Positions 1 through 8,975 of a DNA stretch of 64,000 bases are shown here, in pieces (position 1 is the first letter of the stretch; each line of letters opens with the position of its first letter). The DNA comes from Rhodobacter huangdaonensis (lineage in GTDB: Bacteria; Pseudomonadota; Alphaproteobacteria; Rhodobacterales; Rhodobacteraceae): the NCBI RefSeq assembly GCF_004022465.1, contig NZ_SAVA01000004.1, positions 124,001 through 188,000 on the forward strand. The letters are read 5' to 3'. The position numbers and the translations under genes were made by a program. The notes under the pieces are model-generated. The model was not told where the DNA came from. It searched no databases and saw nothing but the letters and a program-made list of their open reading frames with translations.

Positions 1-81
1 GAGAAACATGGCGGGGTCAACGTCGTCTACCGTCGCGACGACGGTCACGTTGGCTGGATTGACCCGCGCCACAGCAAGTGA
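1..81 (+). CDS. hpf: Ribosome hibernation promoting factor, C-terminal end (partial)
   Basis: Only the last 26 codons are present, open at the left edge and ending in TGA at 79-81. The residues read as a C-terminal motif, NVVYRRDDGHVGWIDP, which matches the end of the dimerisation domain of long-form HPF/RaiA proteins. Those proteins bind the 30S subunit and drive formation of inactive 100S ribosomes in slow growth. The identity is supported by ptsN 35 bp downstream, a common hpf-ptsN neighbour pair in Proteobacteria. The start and most of the gene lie outside the window. Confidence 0.8.
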   Translation, partial: EKHGGVNVVYRRDDGHVGWIDPRHSK

Positions 82-116
82 GCGTCTGATCCATGACGGG
101 CGCAGAAAAAGGACAG

Positions 117-581
117 ATGGATCTTTCGACATTGCTCAAGCCGGATGCCGTCAAGGTGCTGGCCACCGTGACGAGCAAGAAGCGCCTGTTCCAGGACCTT
201 GGCGACATCGCGCATTCAGCCTACGGGCTGGATGCGATCCAGACCGTGGACGCGCTGCAGGAGCGGGAAACCCTTGGCCCTACCGGCGTGGGGCATGGCG
301 TGGCGCTGCCGCATGCGCGTCTGCACGGGCTGAAGACGGTGATCGGCGTGTTCCTGCGGCTCGAGAAGCCGCTCGATTTCGATGCGGTCGACCGGCAGCC
401 GGTCGACCTCGTCTTCGCGTTGTTCGCGCCGAAGGATTCCGGGGTCGAGCATCTGAAGGCGCTGGCGCTGGTGTCGCGCACGATGCGCAACCCCGAAACC
501 TGCGCCAAGCTGCGGGCGAACACCGACCCGGCAGCGCTGCACGCGGTGCTGACCGCCGCGCAGGGCGCACAGGCGGCCTGA
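117..581 (+). CDS. ptsN: Nitrogen-regulatory phosphotransferase enzyme IIA (EIIA-Ntr, PtsN)
   Basis: A 154-residue EIIA-type protein of the usual PtsN length. PtsN accepts phosphate from the PtsP-NPr relay and works as a cytoplasmic regulator (for example of potassium transport and nitrogen metabolism), not as a sugar importer. The phospho-acceptor motif GVGHGVALPHA places the conserved histidine at residue 66. An upstream in-frame ATG at 93 would add eight residues that look unlike the family, so the ATG at 117, giving MDLSTLLKP, was chosen. It follows hpf in the same direction and is probably co-transcribed. Its last codons form one arm of a hairpin shared with the convergent sulfotransferase gene. 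Confidence 0.93.
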   Translation: MDLSTLLKPDAVKVLATVTSKKRLFQDLGDIAHSAYGLDAIQTVDALQERETLGPTGVGHGVALPHARLHGLKTVIGVFLRLEKPLDFDAVDRQPVDLVFALFAPKDSGVEHLKALALVSRTMRNPETCAKLRANTDPAALHAVLTAAQGAQAA

Positions 582-595
582 GGCTCAGGCCGCCT
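571..595. terminator. Bidirectional hairpin shared by two convergent genes
   Basis: AGGCGGCCTG and CAGGCCGCCT form a perfect 10-bp stem around a 5-nt loop. The stem includes the stop codons of ptsN (579-581) and of the convergent sulfotransferase (585-587). It has no clear U-tract, so intrinsic termination is inferred. The position between two converging ends is the main support. Confidence 0.6.
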
Positions 596-1979
596 TCCAG
601 TCCGAAAATCCGAACTGCATGAAGTCGCGCGTGTAAGCCTCACGCGCGGCTTTTTCCAGCGACGGGGTCCAGATCCGGGCAAGTTTCACCGGCGCGGTGT
701 CGCCGTCCTGCGCCACGAAGGCCGGCGCCTCGACCCCGGCGGCGTGGGCGAGATAGGCCAGATCCCCGGCGAGGTGGTCTTCGCGGGCGACGAGATCGGG
801 CGGCGAGATCTGGGCAAAGCCCTGCAGCGTGGCCGACTGGCTGGCCCAGAGCGTGTGCACCGGCAGGCTCGTTTGCGCGTTCAGGTTCGATTTCAGCCAG
901 ATCAGGAAGGCCTCGAGCCCGTCGGCCCAGTCGGCGGCGGGCAGGGTCTTGCCCTCGGCGGGCAGCGGCAGCTTGTAGGTGTCGCGCAGCACGGTGCGGA
1001 TCCCGGCCAGATTGTTCCAGCTTTGCACCGCGGCAAAGGCAAGATGGGCGCGCAAAAGCGGATGGCGCAGCACGGTGAAGCTGCGGTGCCCGGGGTGCTG
1101 GCGCTTCCATTGCCGCAGGGTCTTTTGCGAGAAATCCTCGGTCAGCGCCCCAAGCCCGCCAAGCCAGGCACGCAGCGGCCCGTCCGCGGCCGGGCGCAGC
1201 GGCATGTAGAGCAGCCCCGCCTCGCAGCCGATGAAGCTTGGCACGTTCGGGCCGCGGCGCGGCTCGAAATTCGGCGTGCGCGACAGGTTGAAGCGGTCCA
1301 TCCGGGCAAGCGAGGCTTCCATCTCCGGGAAGTTCGTCACCTTCTCCTCGAGCGCCTCGGGGTTCTGCACCACAAGGTTCGAGGGCAGGGCGCTCAGCCG
1401 CCCCTCGACGCCGAGCCAGGCGGCAAGCCCGTTCAGCACCGCAAGATCCTGCGCGTCCTCGTAGTCGATGTAGAAGGCGCTTTGCCCCGACACCTGCAGC
1501 GCGTGCATCAGCAGCACCTGGAACCCCTGCAGTTCGGCCAGGTGCGTTTCGAAGTCCGCGGCGTCGAAGGCGGTGCGGACCGCCTTGCGGTTCCTGGCAT
1601 CGCCCAGCTTCCACTGCCCGGTGGCGCGGGCGATCTGCAGGCTGACATAGCTCTCGATCGGGTTGCGGGTCAGCACGATCTTGGCGCAGCGCGGATCGTC
1701 GAGCATGGCGCTCAGCACGCGCGGGTCGTGATCGTGGAAGTAGCGACAGCCATTCAGCCCCGGCGCCGTGCGGATCCGCTCCCACAGCACCAGCGGGTCG
1801 GCATCGCGCTCGGCCCGGCTGACGCCGAGAAGCGACGTCTTCTTCGGATAGCCGATCAGCTCGGGATTGAACGGCTCGCCATGGCAGCTGACGCCGTCAA
1901 GCATGTTCAGCGCCGCCTCGAGCAGGTTCGAGCCGGTGCGCATCTCGGCAAAGATCACGAAGCTGTCGAAGGAGGCCAT
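585..1979 (-). CDS. Sulfotransferase (Stf0/NodH-like), two-part protein
   Basis: 464 residues. The N-terminus carries a PAPS 5'-phosphosulfate loop, MRTGSNLLE at residues 13-21, and a 3'-phosphate motif RNPIESYVS with Arg105 and Ser110, as in Stf0/NodH-type carbohydrate sulfotransferases. Such enzymes move sulfate from PAPS to a sugar hydroxyl and release PAP. The protein is longer than a single domain: roughly residues 230-464 contain a second sulfotransferase-like stretch (VLRHPLLRAHL and REDHLAGDL) with no obvious phosphosulfate loop. The ATG lies 1 nt after the stop of the glycosyltransferase upstream, so the two are almost certainly co-translated. The acceptor is unknown; the context suggests a sulfated surface glycan. 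Confidence 0.82.
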   Translation of the reverse strand: MASFDSFVIFAEMRTGSNLLEAALNMLDGVSCHGEPFNPELIGYPKKTSLLGVSRAERDADPLVLWERIRTAPGLNGCRYFHDHDPRVLSAMLDDPRCAKIVLTRNPIESYVSLQIARATGQWKLGDARNRKAVRTAFDAADFETHLAELQGFQVLLMHALQVSGQSAFYIDYEDAQDLAVLNGLAAWLGVEGRLSALPSNLVVQNPEALEEKVTNFPEMEASLARMDRFNLSRTPNFEPRRGPNVPSFIGCEAGLLYMPLRPAADGPLRAWLGGLGALTEDFSQKTLRQWKRQHPGHRSFTVLRHPLLRAHLAFAAVQSWNNLAGIRTVLRDTYKLPLPAEGKTLPAADWADGLEAFLIWLKSNLNAQTSLPVHTLWASQSATLQGFAQISPPDLVAREDHLAGDLAYLAHAAGVEAPAFVAQDGDTAPVKLARIWTPSLEKAAREAYTRDFMQFGFSDWKAA

Positions 1980-1980
1980 G

Positions 1981-3678
1981 TCATTTCACCAGATAGGGGC
2001 GCCCGCGGCGCGTGTGTTTCGGATGCGGGTCATCGCCCACCGGGAAGTCGCCCATCAGGCGCGGCTGCATGCCCTGGTTCTTCAGGTTCTGCAGGAACTG
2101 GCCGAAGCCGGTCAGGTCGACCATCTGCGGCGCCTCGGTCAGCCGGCGAGTGCTGCGCGGGCTGATCTCGTCGATGATCGTCTGCAGCGGCTCCATCGGG
2201 TTCTCGATGAAATCGGCCATGGTCCAGATCCGCACCCGGGCCTTCACATACATCGAGCGCAGGATGTCGAGGTGATAGGTCTCGATCCGCTGCAGCCGCG
2301 CCGCCTCGCGCCGGATATCGCGGAAGTTGCGGTTCGAGCGGAACAGCGGCACCGCCCAGGCTCCGCTGATCACCGAGATCTGCGCGTTCGGGTCGGTGGC
2401 GGTGAACCAGTCGATCGACTGGTTGTCGCGCGGCGAATACATGAAGCACTGCCGCTCGCCACGGGCGTTCCAGATCAGGTTGGCGAGGAAGCCGCGCGGG
2501 TTGTAGTCGCGCAGCTTGGCGCTGTCGGAGAGGCAGCCGCTGAACATCGTCTCGCCGCCGCCGAACTCGACCCGGTCGGGGCCGAAGAGATGGCCGTGCA
2601 CGCGGGCGACGACGTATTTCGACAGCCAGCCCTCGAAGTTTTCGAAAAGATCGGAAAACCCCTGGAACACCGAGTAGGGCGCCGAGGTCTTGCCGTTCTC
2701 ATGGTCCTGGCGCGGGAAGCGGCTTTGCATGTAAAGCCCCGGCCGGCCCTTGGTGCGCCGCTCGACCGCCTTCGAGAACAGCCGGTCGATCTTCGCGGGG
2801 TTCGGTTCGGCGGGCGGGCTGACCGCGGGGCGGGGGCTCAGGAAGGTGGTGTAGAGCCGGTCGGCCTTGGGCCAGATCTTGCGCGCGACGAAGCAGTCGG
2901 AGCGGCGCAGGAGCTGCAGGTGATCGTCGTAGAAGATGTGCGGCTTGCCCTGATAGTCGAACTTCGACAGCGTCAGCGAGCGGCTTTCGATGCTGGTGGC
3001 GTAAAGCCGGGCGAGCGACTGGAAATAGCTTTCGTCGGGGATCCAGACGCGCTTGAAGAAGCGGTCGTACATCGGCCGGTCCGGGTCTTCGAGGATCGCG
3101 CTCAGCGTCTGCCGGGTCAGGCACCACCACTGACTGCCCAGATGCGGCACGAGCCCCGCGGGCAGGCGGCGCTTGACGCCGATGCGGCGCTGGAAGTCGA
3201 CATAGCGGTCAAAAAGCCGGCGCTGCGTCTTCCAGGAAAACGGGAAGCGCAGGGTGAAGCGCTCCATGTCCATGCCGCCCACCGTCCAGCCGACCTCGGC
3301 GGTGGTGACGCTTTCGATGAAATCGGTGTGCGGGCGGGCATCGAGATAGGCGACCAGCTCCTCGACCGGGCGCAGCGGCAGGCACGAGCCCGAGGCAAGG
3401 AAGACATGGCGCACCTCGGCGTGGCGGGCAAGCATCTGCTCGGCCCCCGACTGCGCCGCGGCGACCAGGGAAAAGGTGCCCCATTCGCACTTGTAGCGCT
3501 TCGAGAAGGAGACGGTGTCGAGGTCGGCGAGGCTTTTGCCGAGCGCGGCATAGTCCTTTGCCGGCACCCGCGCGTCGACGTGGATCACCACCGGCGCGCC
3601 GCTTTCGGCCCAGTAGCGCGCGACCTCTGCCGCGCGGTGCAGCGCCGTGTGGCACATCATCACGAACCCGACCGTCAC
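1981..3678 (-). CDS. GT14-type (beta-1,6-N-acetylglucosaminyltransferase-like) glycosyltransferase with a DUF5927/DUF5928-like C-terminus
   Basis: 565 residues. About residues 1-290 look like the core-2/I-branching (GT14) family: an N-terminal VMMCHTALHR segment, HVDARVPAKDY, the LASGSCLPLRP motif and GSQWWCLTR, all in family order. About residues 330-560 form a second domain that I recall from Rhodobacteraceae as DUF5927/DUF5928, function unknown. No signal peptide or membrane span is evident, so it should be cytoplasmic. The start is GTG, supported by a GAGGGGGCG ribosome site. It lies between a GT2 gene (10 bp upstream) and the sulfotransferase (1 bp downstream), so it probably adds a sugar to the glycan that the next enzyme sulfates. 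Confidence 0.8.
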   Translation of the reverse strand: MTVGFVMMCHTALHRAAEVARYWAESGAPVVIHVDARVPAKDYAALGKSLADLDTVSFSKRYKCEWGTFSLVAAAQSGAEQMLARHAEVRHVFLASGSCLPLRPVEELVAYLDARPHTDFIESVTTAEVGWTVGGMDMERFTLRFPFSWKTQRRLFDRYVDFQRRIGVKRRLPAGLVPHLGSQWWCLTRQTLSAILEDPDRPMYDRFFKRVWIPDESYFQSLARLYATSIESRSLTLSKFDYQGKPHIFYDDHLQLLRRSDCFVARKIWPKADRLYTTFLSPRPAVSPPAEPNPAKIDRLFSKAVERRTKGRPGLYMQSRFPRQDHENGKTSAPYSVFQGFSDLFENFEGWLSKYVVARVHGHLFGPDRVEFGGGETMFSGCLSDSAKLRDYNPRGFLANLIWNARGERQCFMYSPRDNQSIDWFTATDPNAQISVISGAWAVPLFRSNRNFRDIRREAARLQRIETYHLDILRSMYVKARVRIWTMADFIENPMEPLQTIIDEISPRSTRRLTEAPQMVDLTGFGQFLQNLKNQGMQPRLMGDFPVGDDPHPKHTRRGRPYLVK

Positions 3679-3688
3679 CGCCGCCCCC

Positions 3689-4699
3689 TCACGCCCAGTT
3701 GCCCTTCGACATGAGCCCGAGAATCTCGAGCTGGCGCCAGTTGATGTATTTCTCGGACCATTTCGTCCACAGGTCCGGCTCGGTGCTCAGGGTCTCCTGA
3801 TAGGCGGCATATTCGCGCGAGCCGGAATAATGCTCGCGCCGTTTCATCTCTTCCGCCACCTTGGCGGTCAGCGGCGACAGGAACTTCGCATGCAGCAGGC
3901 AGCCCGAGGCCTTCTCGCCGCCCCATTCGTCATAGACCATGTTCAGCCCGCGCGGCAGCAGCATGTGGGTCGACGAGGCGAAGACGAAGTCGCGCTCCCA
4001 TTTCACCAGCGGGATCTTGTTCAGCGAGGGCGCCGCCTCGGGCGTCTTCGAGAAGAACATCCGCGCCCGCGGCCCGCCCTGGATCCAGAGGTTCTGGAAA
4101 TACCAGTTGCGGTCGATCGTGTAGTTGCCGGCGTCGAACCAGGCGGCGATCTCGAACGGATTCTGGCCTTCGCGATAGGGCACCGCATCGATTGGCCCCT
4201 TCGGATACATGTCGAGTAGCATCGCCGGGAAGGAGCGGATGTCGTAGGTGTCGAGCCAGTCGGTCAGCGCCTCGATCGGGCGGGTGTCGCAAAACGGGTA
4301 GACGAAGAACTCGTCCGGGTCGACGGTCAGTGTCCAGTGCCCGGTGCCGTAATGGCGCAACAGGTGGTTGAGCCAGTCGACGCCGAAGGATGCGGCCTTG
4401 TAGCTTGCCCCGGTGCTCCACAGCGAGACATCCTCCTGCGCCGCGAGATAGGCCGCCGAACCGTCGTCCGAGCCGTTGTCGACGATCAGGAAATGCCTGA
4501 TCCCGAGGTTGCGGTAGTAGCGCAGGAAATAGGGCAGGCGGATGCGCTCGTTGCGCAGGGTGACGAAGGCAAGGATATCGGCGCGGGCAATCGCCCGGGT
4601 GCGGTCGACGACGACGCTGAGCTCCCGCCGCTTGCGGAACGAGCGCAGCTGACGCCGGCGGCGCTCCATCCTCAGGCGATATAGGCTTCTCAGGTTCAC
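3689..4699 (-). CDS. Glycosyltransferase family 2-like protein, copy A
   Basis: 336 residues. It has the N-terminal GT-A signature of GT2/GT92-like enzymes: FVTLRNERIRLPYFL, then IVDNGSDDGS, and a DxD-like VDPDEF that would hold the nucleotide-sugar metal. It is clearly related to the next gene upstream: both share RLP-FLR-YR-LG, VDN-S-DGS, DVSLW and GHW-LTVD-DE in the same order. The long open frame begins at a TTG (4735); the GTG at 4699 was preferred because it gives VNLRSLYRLR, which aligns with the start of copy B, and has GAGAG about 10 nt upstream. No membrane span is visible. Donor and acceptor are unknown. Confidence 0.82.
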   Translation of the reverse strand: MNLRSLYRLRMERRRRQLRSFRKRRELSVVVDRTRAIARADILAFVTLRNERIRLPYFLRYYRNLGIRHFLIVDNGSDDGSAAYLAAQEDVSLWSTGASYKAASFGVDWLNHLLRHYGTGHWTLTVDPDEFFVYPFCDTRPIEALTDWLDTYDIRSFPAMLLDMYPKGPIDAVPYREGQNPFEIAAWFDAGNYTIDRNWYFQNLWIQGGPRARMFFSKTPEAAPSLNKIPLVKWERDFVFASSTHMLLPRGLNMVYDEWGGEKASGCLLHAKFLSPLTAKVAEEMKRREHYSGSREYAAYQETLSTEPDLWTKWSEKYINWRQLEILGLMSKGNWA

Positions 4700-4770
4700 C
4701 GACCGTCTCTCACCAGCAAGCTGCACAGGAGGCAATATCGGGACGGAACGCCATTGAAACAGGGTAAACA

Positions 4771-4787
4771 GTTTCCGGATCGGAAAC
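4771..4787. repeat. 17-bp perfect dyad between two glycosyltransferase genes
   Basis: GTTTCCG-GAT-CGGAAAC is a perfect palindrome with 7-bp arms, inside the 185-bp gap between the two GT2 genes (4700-4884). The 3-nt centre is short for a hairpin loop and no U-tract follows on the minus strand, so an operator is as likely as a terminator. Nothing else of note was seen in the gap. Confidence 0.45.
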
Positions 4788-4884
4788 CTTCTCCCGCTGT
4801 TGCCTGCCCGTCCCGCCCGGCCTCATCAAATCCCCGGCAGAATAGGCGCTCCCGGCGGGCGCGTAAACAATTGCCTCAGTGCGG

Positions 4885-5919
4885 TCAACGGTTTGGCCCG
4901 GACCAGTTGCCCCGCGTCATCAGTCCGAGCGCCTCGAGGCCGCGCCAGTCGGAGAGCCGGTGCGACTGCGCATCGCGCAGGACCGGATCGGCGATGATCC
5001 CGTCATAGTAACCATCATAGCGCTCGGCATGGGTGAAATGCTCGCGCCGCAGCTTCTCGTCGCGCGATTTCGCGATCACCTCGCCAAGGAACTTGGTGTG
5101 CAAAAGCACTCCGGTCGGCGCCTGCAGCCGTGCGTCGAAGCCCGCATTCAGCCGCCGCGGCAGGGCGATATGGGTCGAGCTGACATAGGCATAGCGCCAG
5201 TTCCAGCGGATCAGCGGGGTCTTGTGCAGATGCGGCGCGCAGTCCGGGGCGTCGGCGAAGAAGACCCGCTGCCGCACCCCGCCGCGGATCGAGATATTGC
5301 CGAATTTCGGCTGGTATTCCCAGTCGTAGCCCTCGGCATCGAAGAGCGGCAGGGCCTGTGTCGGGTCTTCGCCGGGCGCGGCATGGGCGGTGGACAGCGG
5401 TCCCTCGGGATAGAGGTCGAGCATCATCGCCGCCATCATCGGCAGGCCGCGGGCATCAAGCGCCGCGGTCAGCTCGCGCAGCGTCGCGCGATCGCCATGC
5501 GGAATCAGCAAAAGCTCGTCGGCATCGACGGTCAGGCACCAGTGCCCGCTGCCGTGACGCGCGAGCAGCCCGTTCAGCCAGTCCATCCCGAAGCGGGAGC
5601 CGCGATAGCTTGCCCGGGTCGTCCAGAGCGAGACGTCGGGCTCGGCCGCCAGCGTGTCGGGGCTGCCGTCGGCGCTGGCATTGTCCACGAAGAGGAAATG
5701 ATTCACGCCGAGCGCCCGGTAATGGCGCAGGAAGAACGGCAGCCGCGCCGCCTCGTTCCGGATCGTGGCGAAGAGCAGGATATCGTCCTTGCGGATCTGC
5801 GCCGTCCGGTCGACGCGCGGCGTCAGATGACGCCGGCGCCGCCGGATCGCGCGGGCCAGCAGGTAGCGGCGCTTCGCGCGCAGCCGCCCCGCCTGCCACA
5901 GATCAGCAAATGACGTCAT
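4885..5919 (-). CDS. Glycosyltransferase family 2-like protein, copy B
   Basis: 344 residues, ATG start. It shows the same GT-A features as the downstream paralogue: ATIRNEAARLPFFLRHYRALG, FVDNASADGS and the metal-site motif VDADEL. The C-terminus ends in a similar LEALGLMTRGNWS. It was probably duplicated from, or with, copy A, and the two differ mainly in the C-terminal half, which suggests different acceptors. The ATG follows the galE stop by 18 nt, and its GGGGGTG ribosome site sits in a hairpin. Cytoplasmic, donor unknown; UDP-glucose or UDP-galactose from the galU and galE products are candidates. Confidence 0.82.
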   Translation of the reverse strand: MTSFADLWQAGRLRAKRRYLLARAIRRRRRHLTPRVDRTAQIRKDDILLFATIRNEAARLPFFLRHYRALGVNHFLFVDNASADGSPDTLAAEPDVSLWTTRASYRGSRFGMDWLNGLLARHGSGHWCLTVDADELLLIPHGDRATLRELTAALDARGLPMMAAMMLDLYPEGPLSTAHAAPGEDPTQALPLFDAEGYDWEYQPKFGNISIRGGVRQRVFFADAPDCAPHLHKTPLIRWNWRYAYVSSTHIALPRRLNAGFDARLQAPTGVLLHTKFLGEVIAKSRDEKLRREHFTHAERYDGYYDGIIADPVLRDAQSHRLSDWRGLEALGLMTRGNWSGPNR

Positions 5920-5937
5920 GGCACCCCCCGTGGGGTG

Positions 5938-5939
<2 letters not shown>
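5920..5939 (-). promoter_or_regulatory. Hairpin over the ribosome site of GT2 copy B
   Basis: GGCACCCC (5920-5927) and GGGGTGTC (5932-5939) can pair over 8 bp around a 4-nt loop. On the minus strand this contains the GGGGGTG ribosome site and overlaps the galE stop codon. Ribosomes finishing galE would open it, so translational coupling is a reasonable inference. The minus-strand stem has one A.C mismatch. Confidence 0.4.
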
Positions 5940-6924
<985 letters not shown>

Positions 6925-6930
6925 CGTCGC

Positions 6931-7824
6931 TTACTCGGCCGCCTTCTGCATCGCCATGATGTCGGACAGGAAGCCCGCGAACTCGTCGCGCAGGTCGGGG
7001 CGCGCCAGGCCGAAGGCCACCGTCGCCTGCAGGAAGCCTGCCTTCGAGCCGCAGTCATAGCGCTGGCCGCGGAAGCGGAAGCCATAGACCGGGTTGCCCT
7101 TGGTCAGTTCCTCGGCGATCGCGTCGGTCAGCTGGATCTCGCCGCCGGCACCTTCCTTCTTCTGGTTGAGGTTGTTCATCACCTCGGGCGTCAGGATGTA
7201 GCGGCCGATCACCGCGAGGTTCGAGGGCGCCTCTGCCGCCTTCGGCTTCTCGACCATGTGGCGCACCTTGACCATCTGGCCGTTCTCGCTCTCGATGTCG
7301 AGGATGCCGTAGGACGAGGTCTTGTCCATCGGCACTTCCATCGCCGCGACGACGTTGCCGCCGGTTTCAGCATGGGCTTCCATCATCTGCTGCAGACACG
7401 GCGTGTCGGCGGCGATCACGTCATCGGTCAGGATCACCGCGAAGGGCTCGTCGGCGACGAGCTTGCGCGCGCACCACACCGCATGGCCAAGGCCGAGCGG
7501 GCGGTTCTGACGGACATAGGCGATGGCGCCGGAATCCATGTTGGTGGCCTGGAGCGCTTCGAGAAGCTCGGTCTTGCCCTTCTTGCGCAGCGACTCCTCG
7601 AGTTCGGGGGCGTCGTCGAAATAGTCTTCAAGGGCGGACTTGCCGCGCGAGGTCACGAAGATGAATTCCTTGATGCCGGCCGCACGGGCCTCGTCAATCG
7701 CGTATTGAATGAGCGGCCGGTCGACCAGGGTCAGGATCTCTTTCGGGATCGCCTTGGTGGCCGGGAGGAAGCGGGTCCCGAGGCCGGCGACAGGGAAAAT
7801 CGCTTTCGTGACCTTGCGTTTCAT
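6931..7824 (-). CDS. galU: UTP--glucose-1-phosphate uridylyltransferase
   Basis: 297 residues. It makes UDP-glucose from UTP and glucose 1-phosphate. The nucleotidyltransferase signature GLGTRFLPATKAIPKE is at residues 14-29, and LTDD and EKP motifs follow in order. An in-frame start 42 nt upstream is possible, but ATG at 7824 gives MKRKVTKAIFPVAGLGTR, the usual family start, with an AAAGGTG ribosome site 5 nt away. It is the first gene of a minus-strand series running to the sulfotransferase; a promoter candidate lies about 50 bp upstream. Confidence 0.95.
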   Translation of the reverse strand: MKRKVTKAIFPVAGLGTRFLPATKAIPKEILTLVDRPLIQYAIDEARAAGIKEFIFVTSRGKSALEDYFDDAPELEESLRKKGKTELLEALQATNMDSGAIAYVRQNRPLGLGHAVWCARKLVADEPFAVILTDDVIAADTPCLQQMMEAHAETGGNVVAAMEVPMDKTSSYGILDIESENGQMVKVRHMVEKPKAAEAPSNLAVIGRYILTPEVMNNLNQKKEGAGGEIQLTDAIAEELTKGNPVYGFRFRGQRYDCGSKAGFLQATVAFGLARPDLRDEFAGFLSDIMAMQKAAE

Positions 7825-7872
7825 TATGCACCTTTTTGATATGAGCCTGCCGGCTCGCGTAGACACCGCAAT

Positions 7873-7901
7873 ATTCTCGTCCAGAACAGGCGGGTTCTCA
7901 A
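7873..7901 (-). promoter_or_regulatory. Candidate promoter of galU
   Basis: On the minus strand TTGAGA (7896-7901) and GAGAAT (7873-7878) are 17 bp apart, 5/6 and 4/6 matches to the sigma-70 consensus. This would give a 5' leader of about 40 nt before the galU ATG. The rest of the gap to cysQ (7902-8053) shows nothing I can name. Confidence 0.45.
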
Positions 7902-8053
7902 GCGCGCTGCAGAGCGGAAAAATCAGTTGAGGAAAAAAGCCGCGGATTTCAGCTCATTGTTGCCGGAAGGAGACCTCCCGGCGGGCTGAGGCCACATCCT
8001 GCGGCGGGCAGGGGTCGCCGCGGCGAATCGGGGTGACGCCGCGGCAGGCCGGG

Positions 8054-8851
8054 TCACTTCGCCAGCAGCACACCGGGGGCATAGGCGATGAAGAACGGGT
8101 TGGCGAAGCCGTCCTTGCCATAGACGAAGGGGGCGTGGTCTTCGAAGCGGACCATCTTGCCGCCGGCGCCGCGCAGCACCGCATCGCCCGCCGCGGTGTC
8201 CCATTCCATGGTGCGGCCGAGGCGCGGATAGAGATCGGCCTCGCCGGTGGCGACGAGGCAGAACTTCAGCGACGAGCCCGCCGAGGTCATGTCCTTCACC
8301 GCATAGCGCGCGATGTAGTCATCCGTCGCCTGATCGCGATGTGATTTCGAGGCGACGACCATCAGCCCGCGGTTGTCGGGCACCGAGACGGTGATCGGGC
8401 GCTGCTCGCCGGGCGCATCCTTGGCGAAGACGGGGCCGACCTCCTCGACCGAGCGGCCGTCGGCGAGGGTGTAGAACAGCCGCCCCTTCGCCGGCGCATA
8501 GACCACGCCGCGCAGCGGCACACCGTCCTCGACATAGGCGATGTTGACGGTGAAATCGCCGCGGCGCTGGACGAATTCCTTGGTGCCGTCGAGCGGGTCG
8601 ACGATCAGGAAGGTGCTGACGTGCTGGCCATGCGAGGCGGCCTGCTCCTCGGTGACGAGGGCGATCTGCGGGAAAGCCTCGGCGAGCCCTTCCGAGATCA
8701 GCGCGTCGGCGGCCTCGTCCGCCTCGGTGACCGGAGAGTTGTCGGATTTCGACTTCACCTCGAATTCGGGGGAGGTGTAGATCTCCATGATCCTGTCGCC
8801 GGCCTCGAGGGCGAGCCTGCGCATGATCGTCACCAGACGGTCGAAATCCAT
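8054..8851 (-). CDS. cysQ: 3'(2'),5'-bisphosphate nucleotidase CysQ
   Basis: 265 residues, inositol-monophosphatase fold. It hydrolyses 3'-phosphoadenosine 5'-phosphate (PAP) to AMP and phosphate in the cytoplasm. Metal-binding motifs are TEEQ at 67-70, DPLDGTKEF at 85-93, and EWDTAAGDA near the C-terminus. A longer frame reaches 9004, but ATG at 8851 (MDFDRLVTIM) has GGAGTG just upstream and fits the family length. It lies upstream of the galU-to-sulfotransferase series on the same strand. PAP is the by-product of PAPS-dependent sulfotransferases as well as of sulfate assimilation, so a role in glycan sulfation is a reasonable inference. Confidence 0.92.
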   Translation of the reverse strand: MDFDRLVTIMRRLALEAGDRIMEIYTSPEFEVKSKSDNSPVTEADEAADALISEGLAEAFPQIALVTEEQAASHGQHVSTFLIVDPLDGTKEFVQRRGDFTVNIAYVEDGVPLRGVVYAPAKGRLFYTLADGRSVEEVGPVFAKDAPGEQRPITVSVPDNRGLMVVASKSHRDQATDDYIARYAVKDMTSAGSSLKFCLVATGEADLYPRLGRTMEWDTAAGDAVLRGAGGKMVRFEDHAPFVYGKDGFANPFFIAYAPGVLLAK

Positions 8852-8975
8852 TTTACACTCCATTCCGGCCACATCCGGGCCCAATTGCCATGCTCTGTCC
8901 GAGAACTTAAGGTGAGTGACAAGGGATCGGCAAGTTTTCCGCGCCAGAATCGTCACCAGGGAGCAGGGCAGCAGC

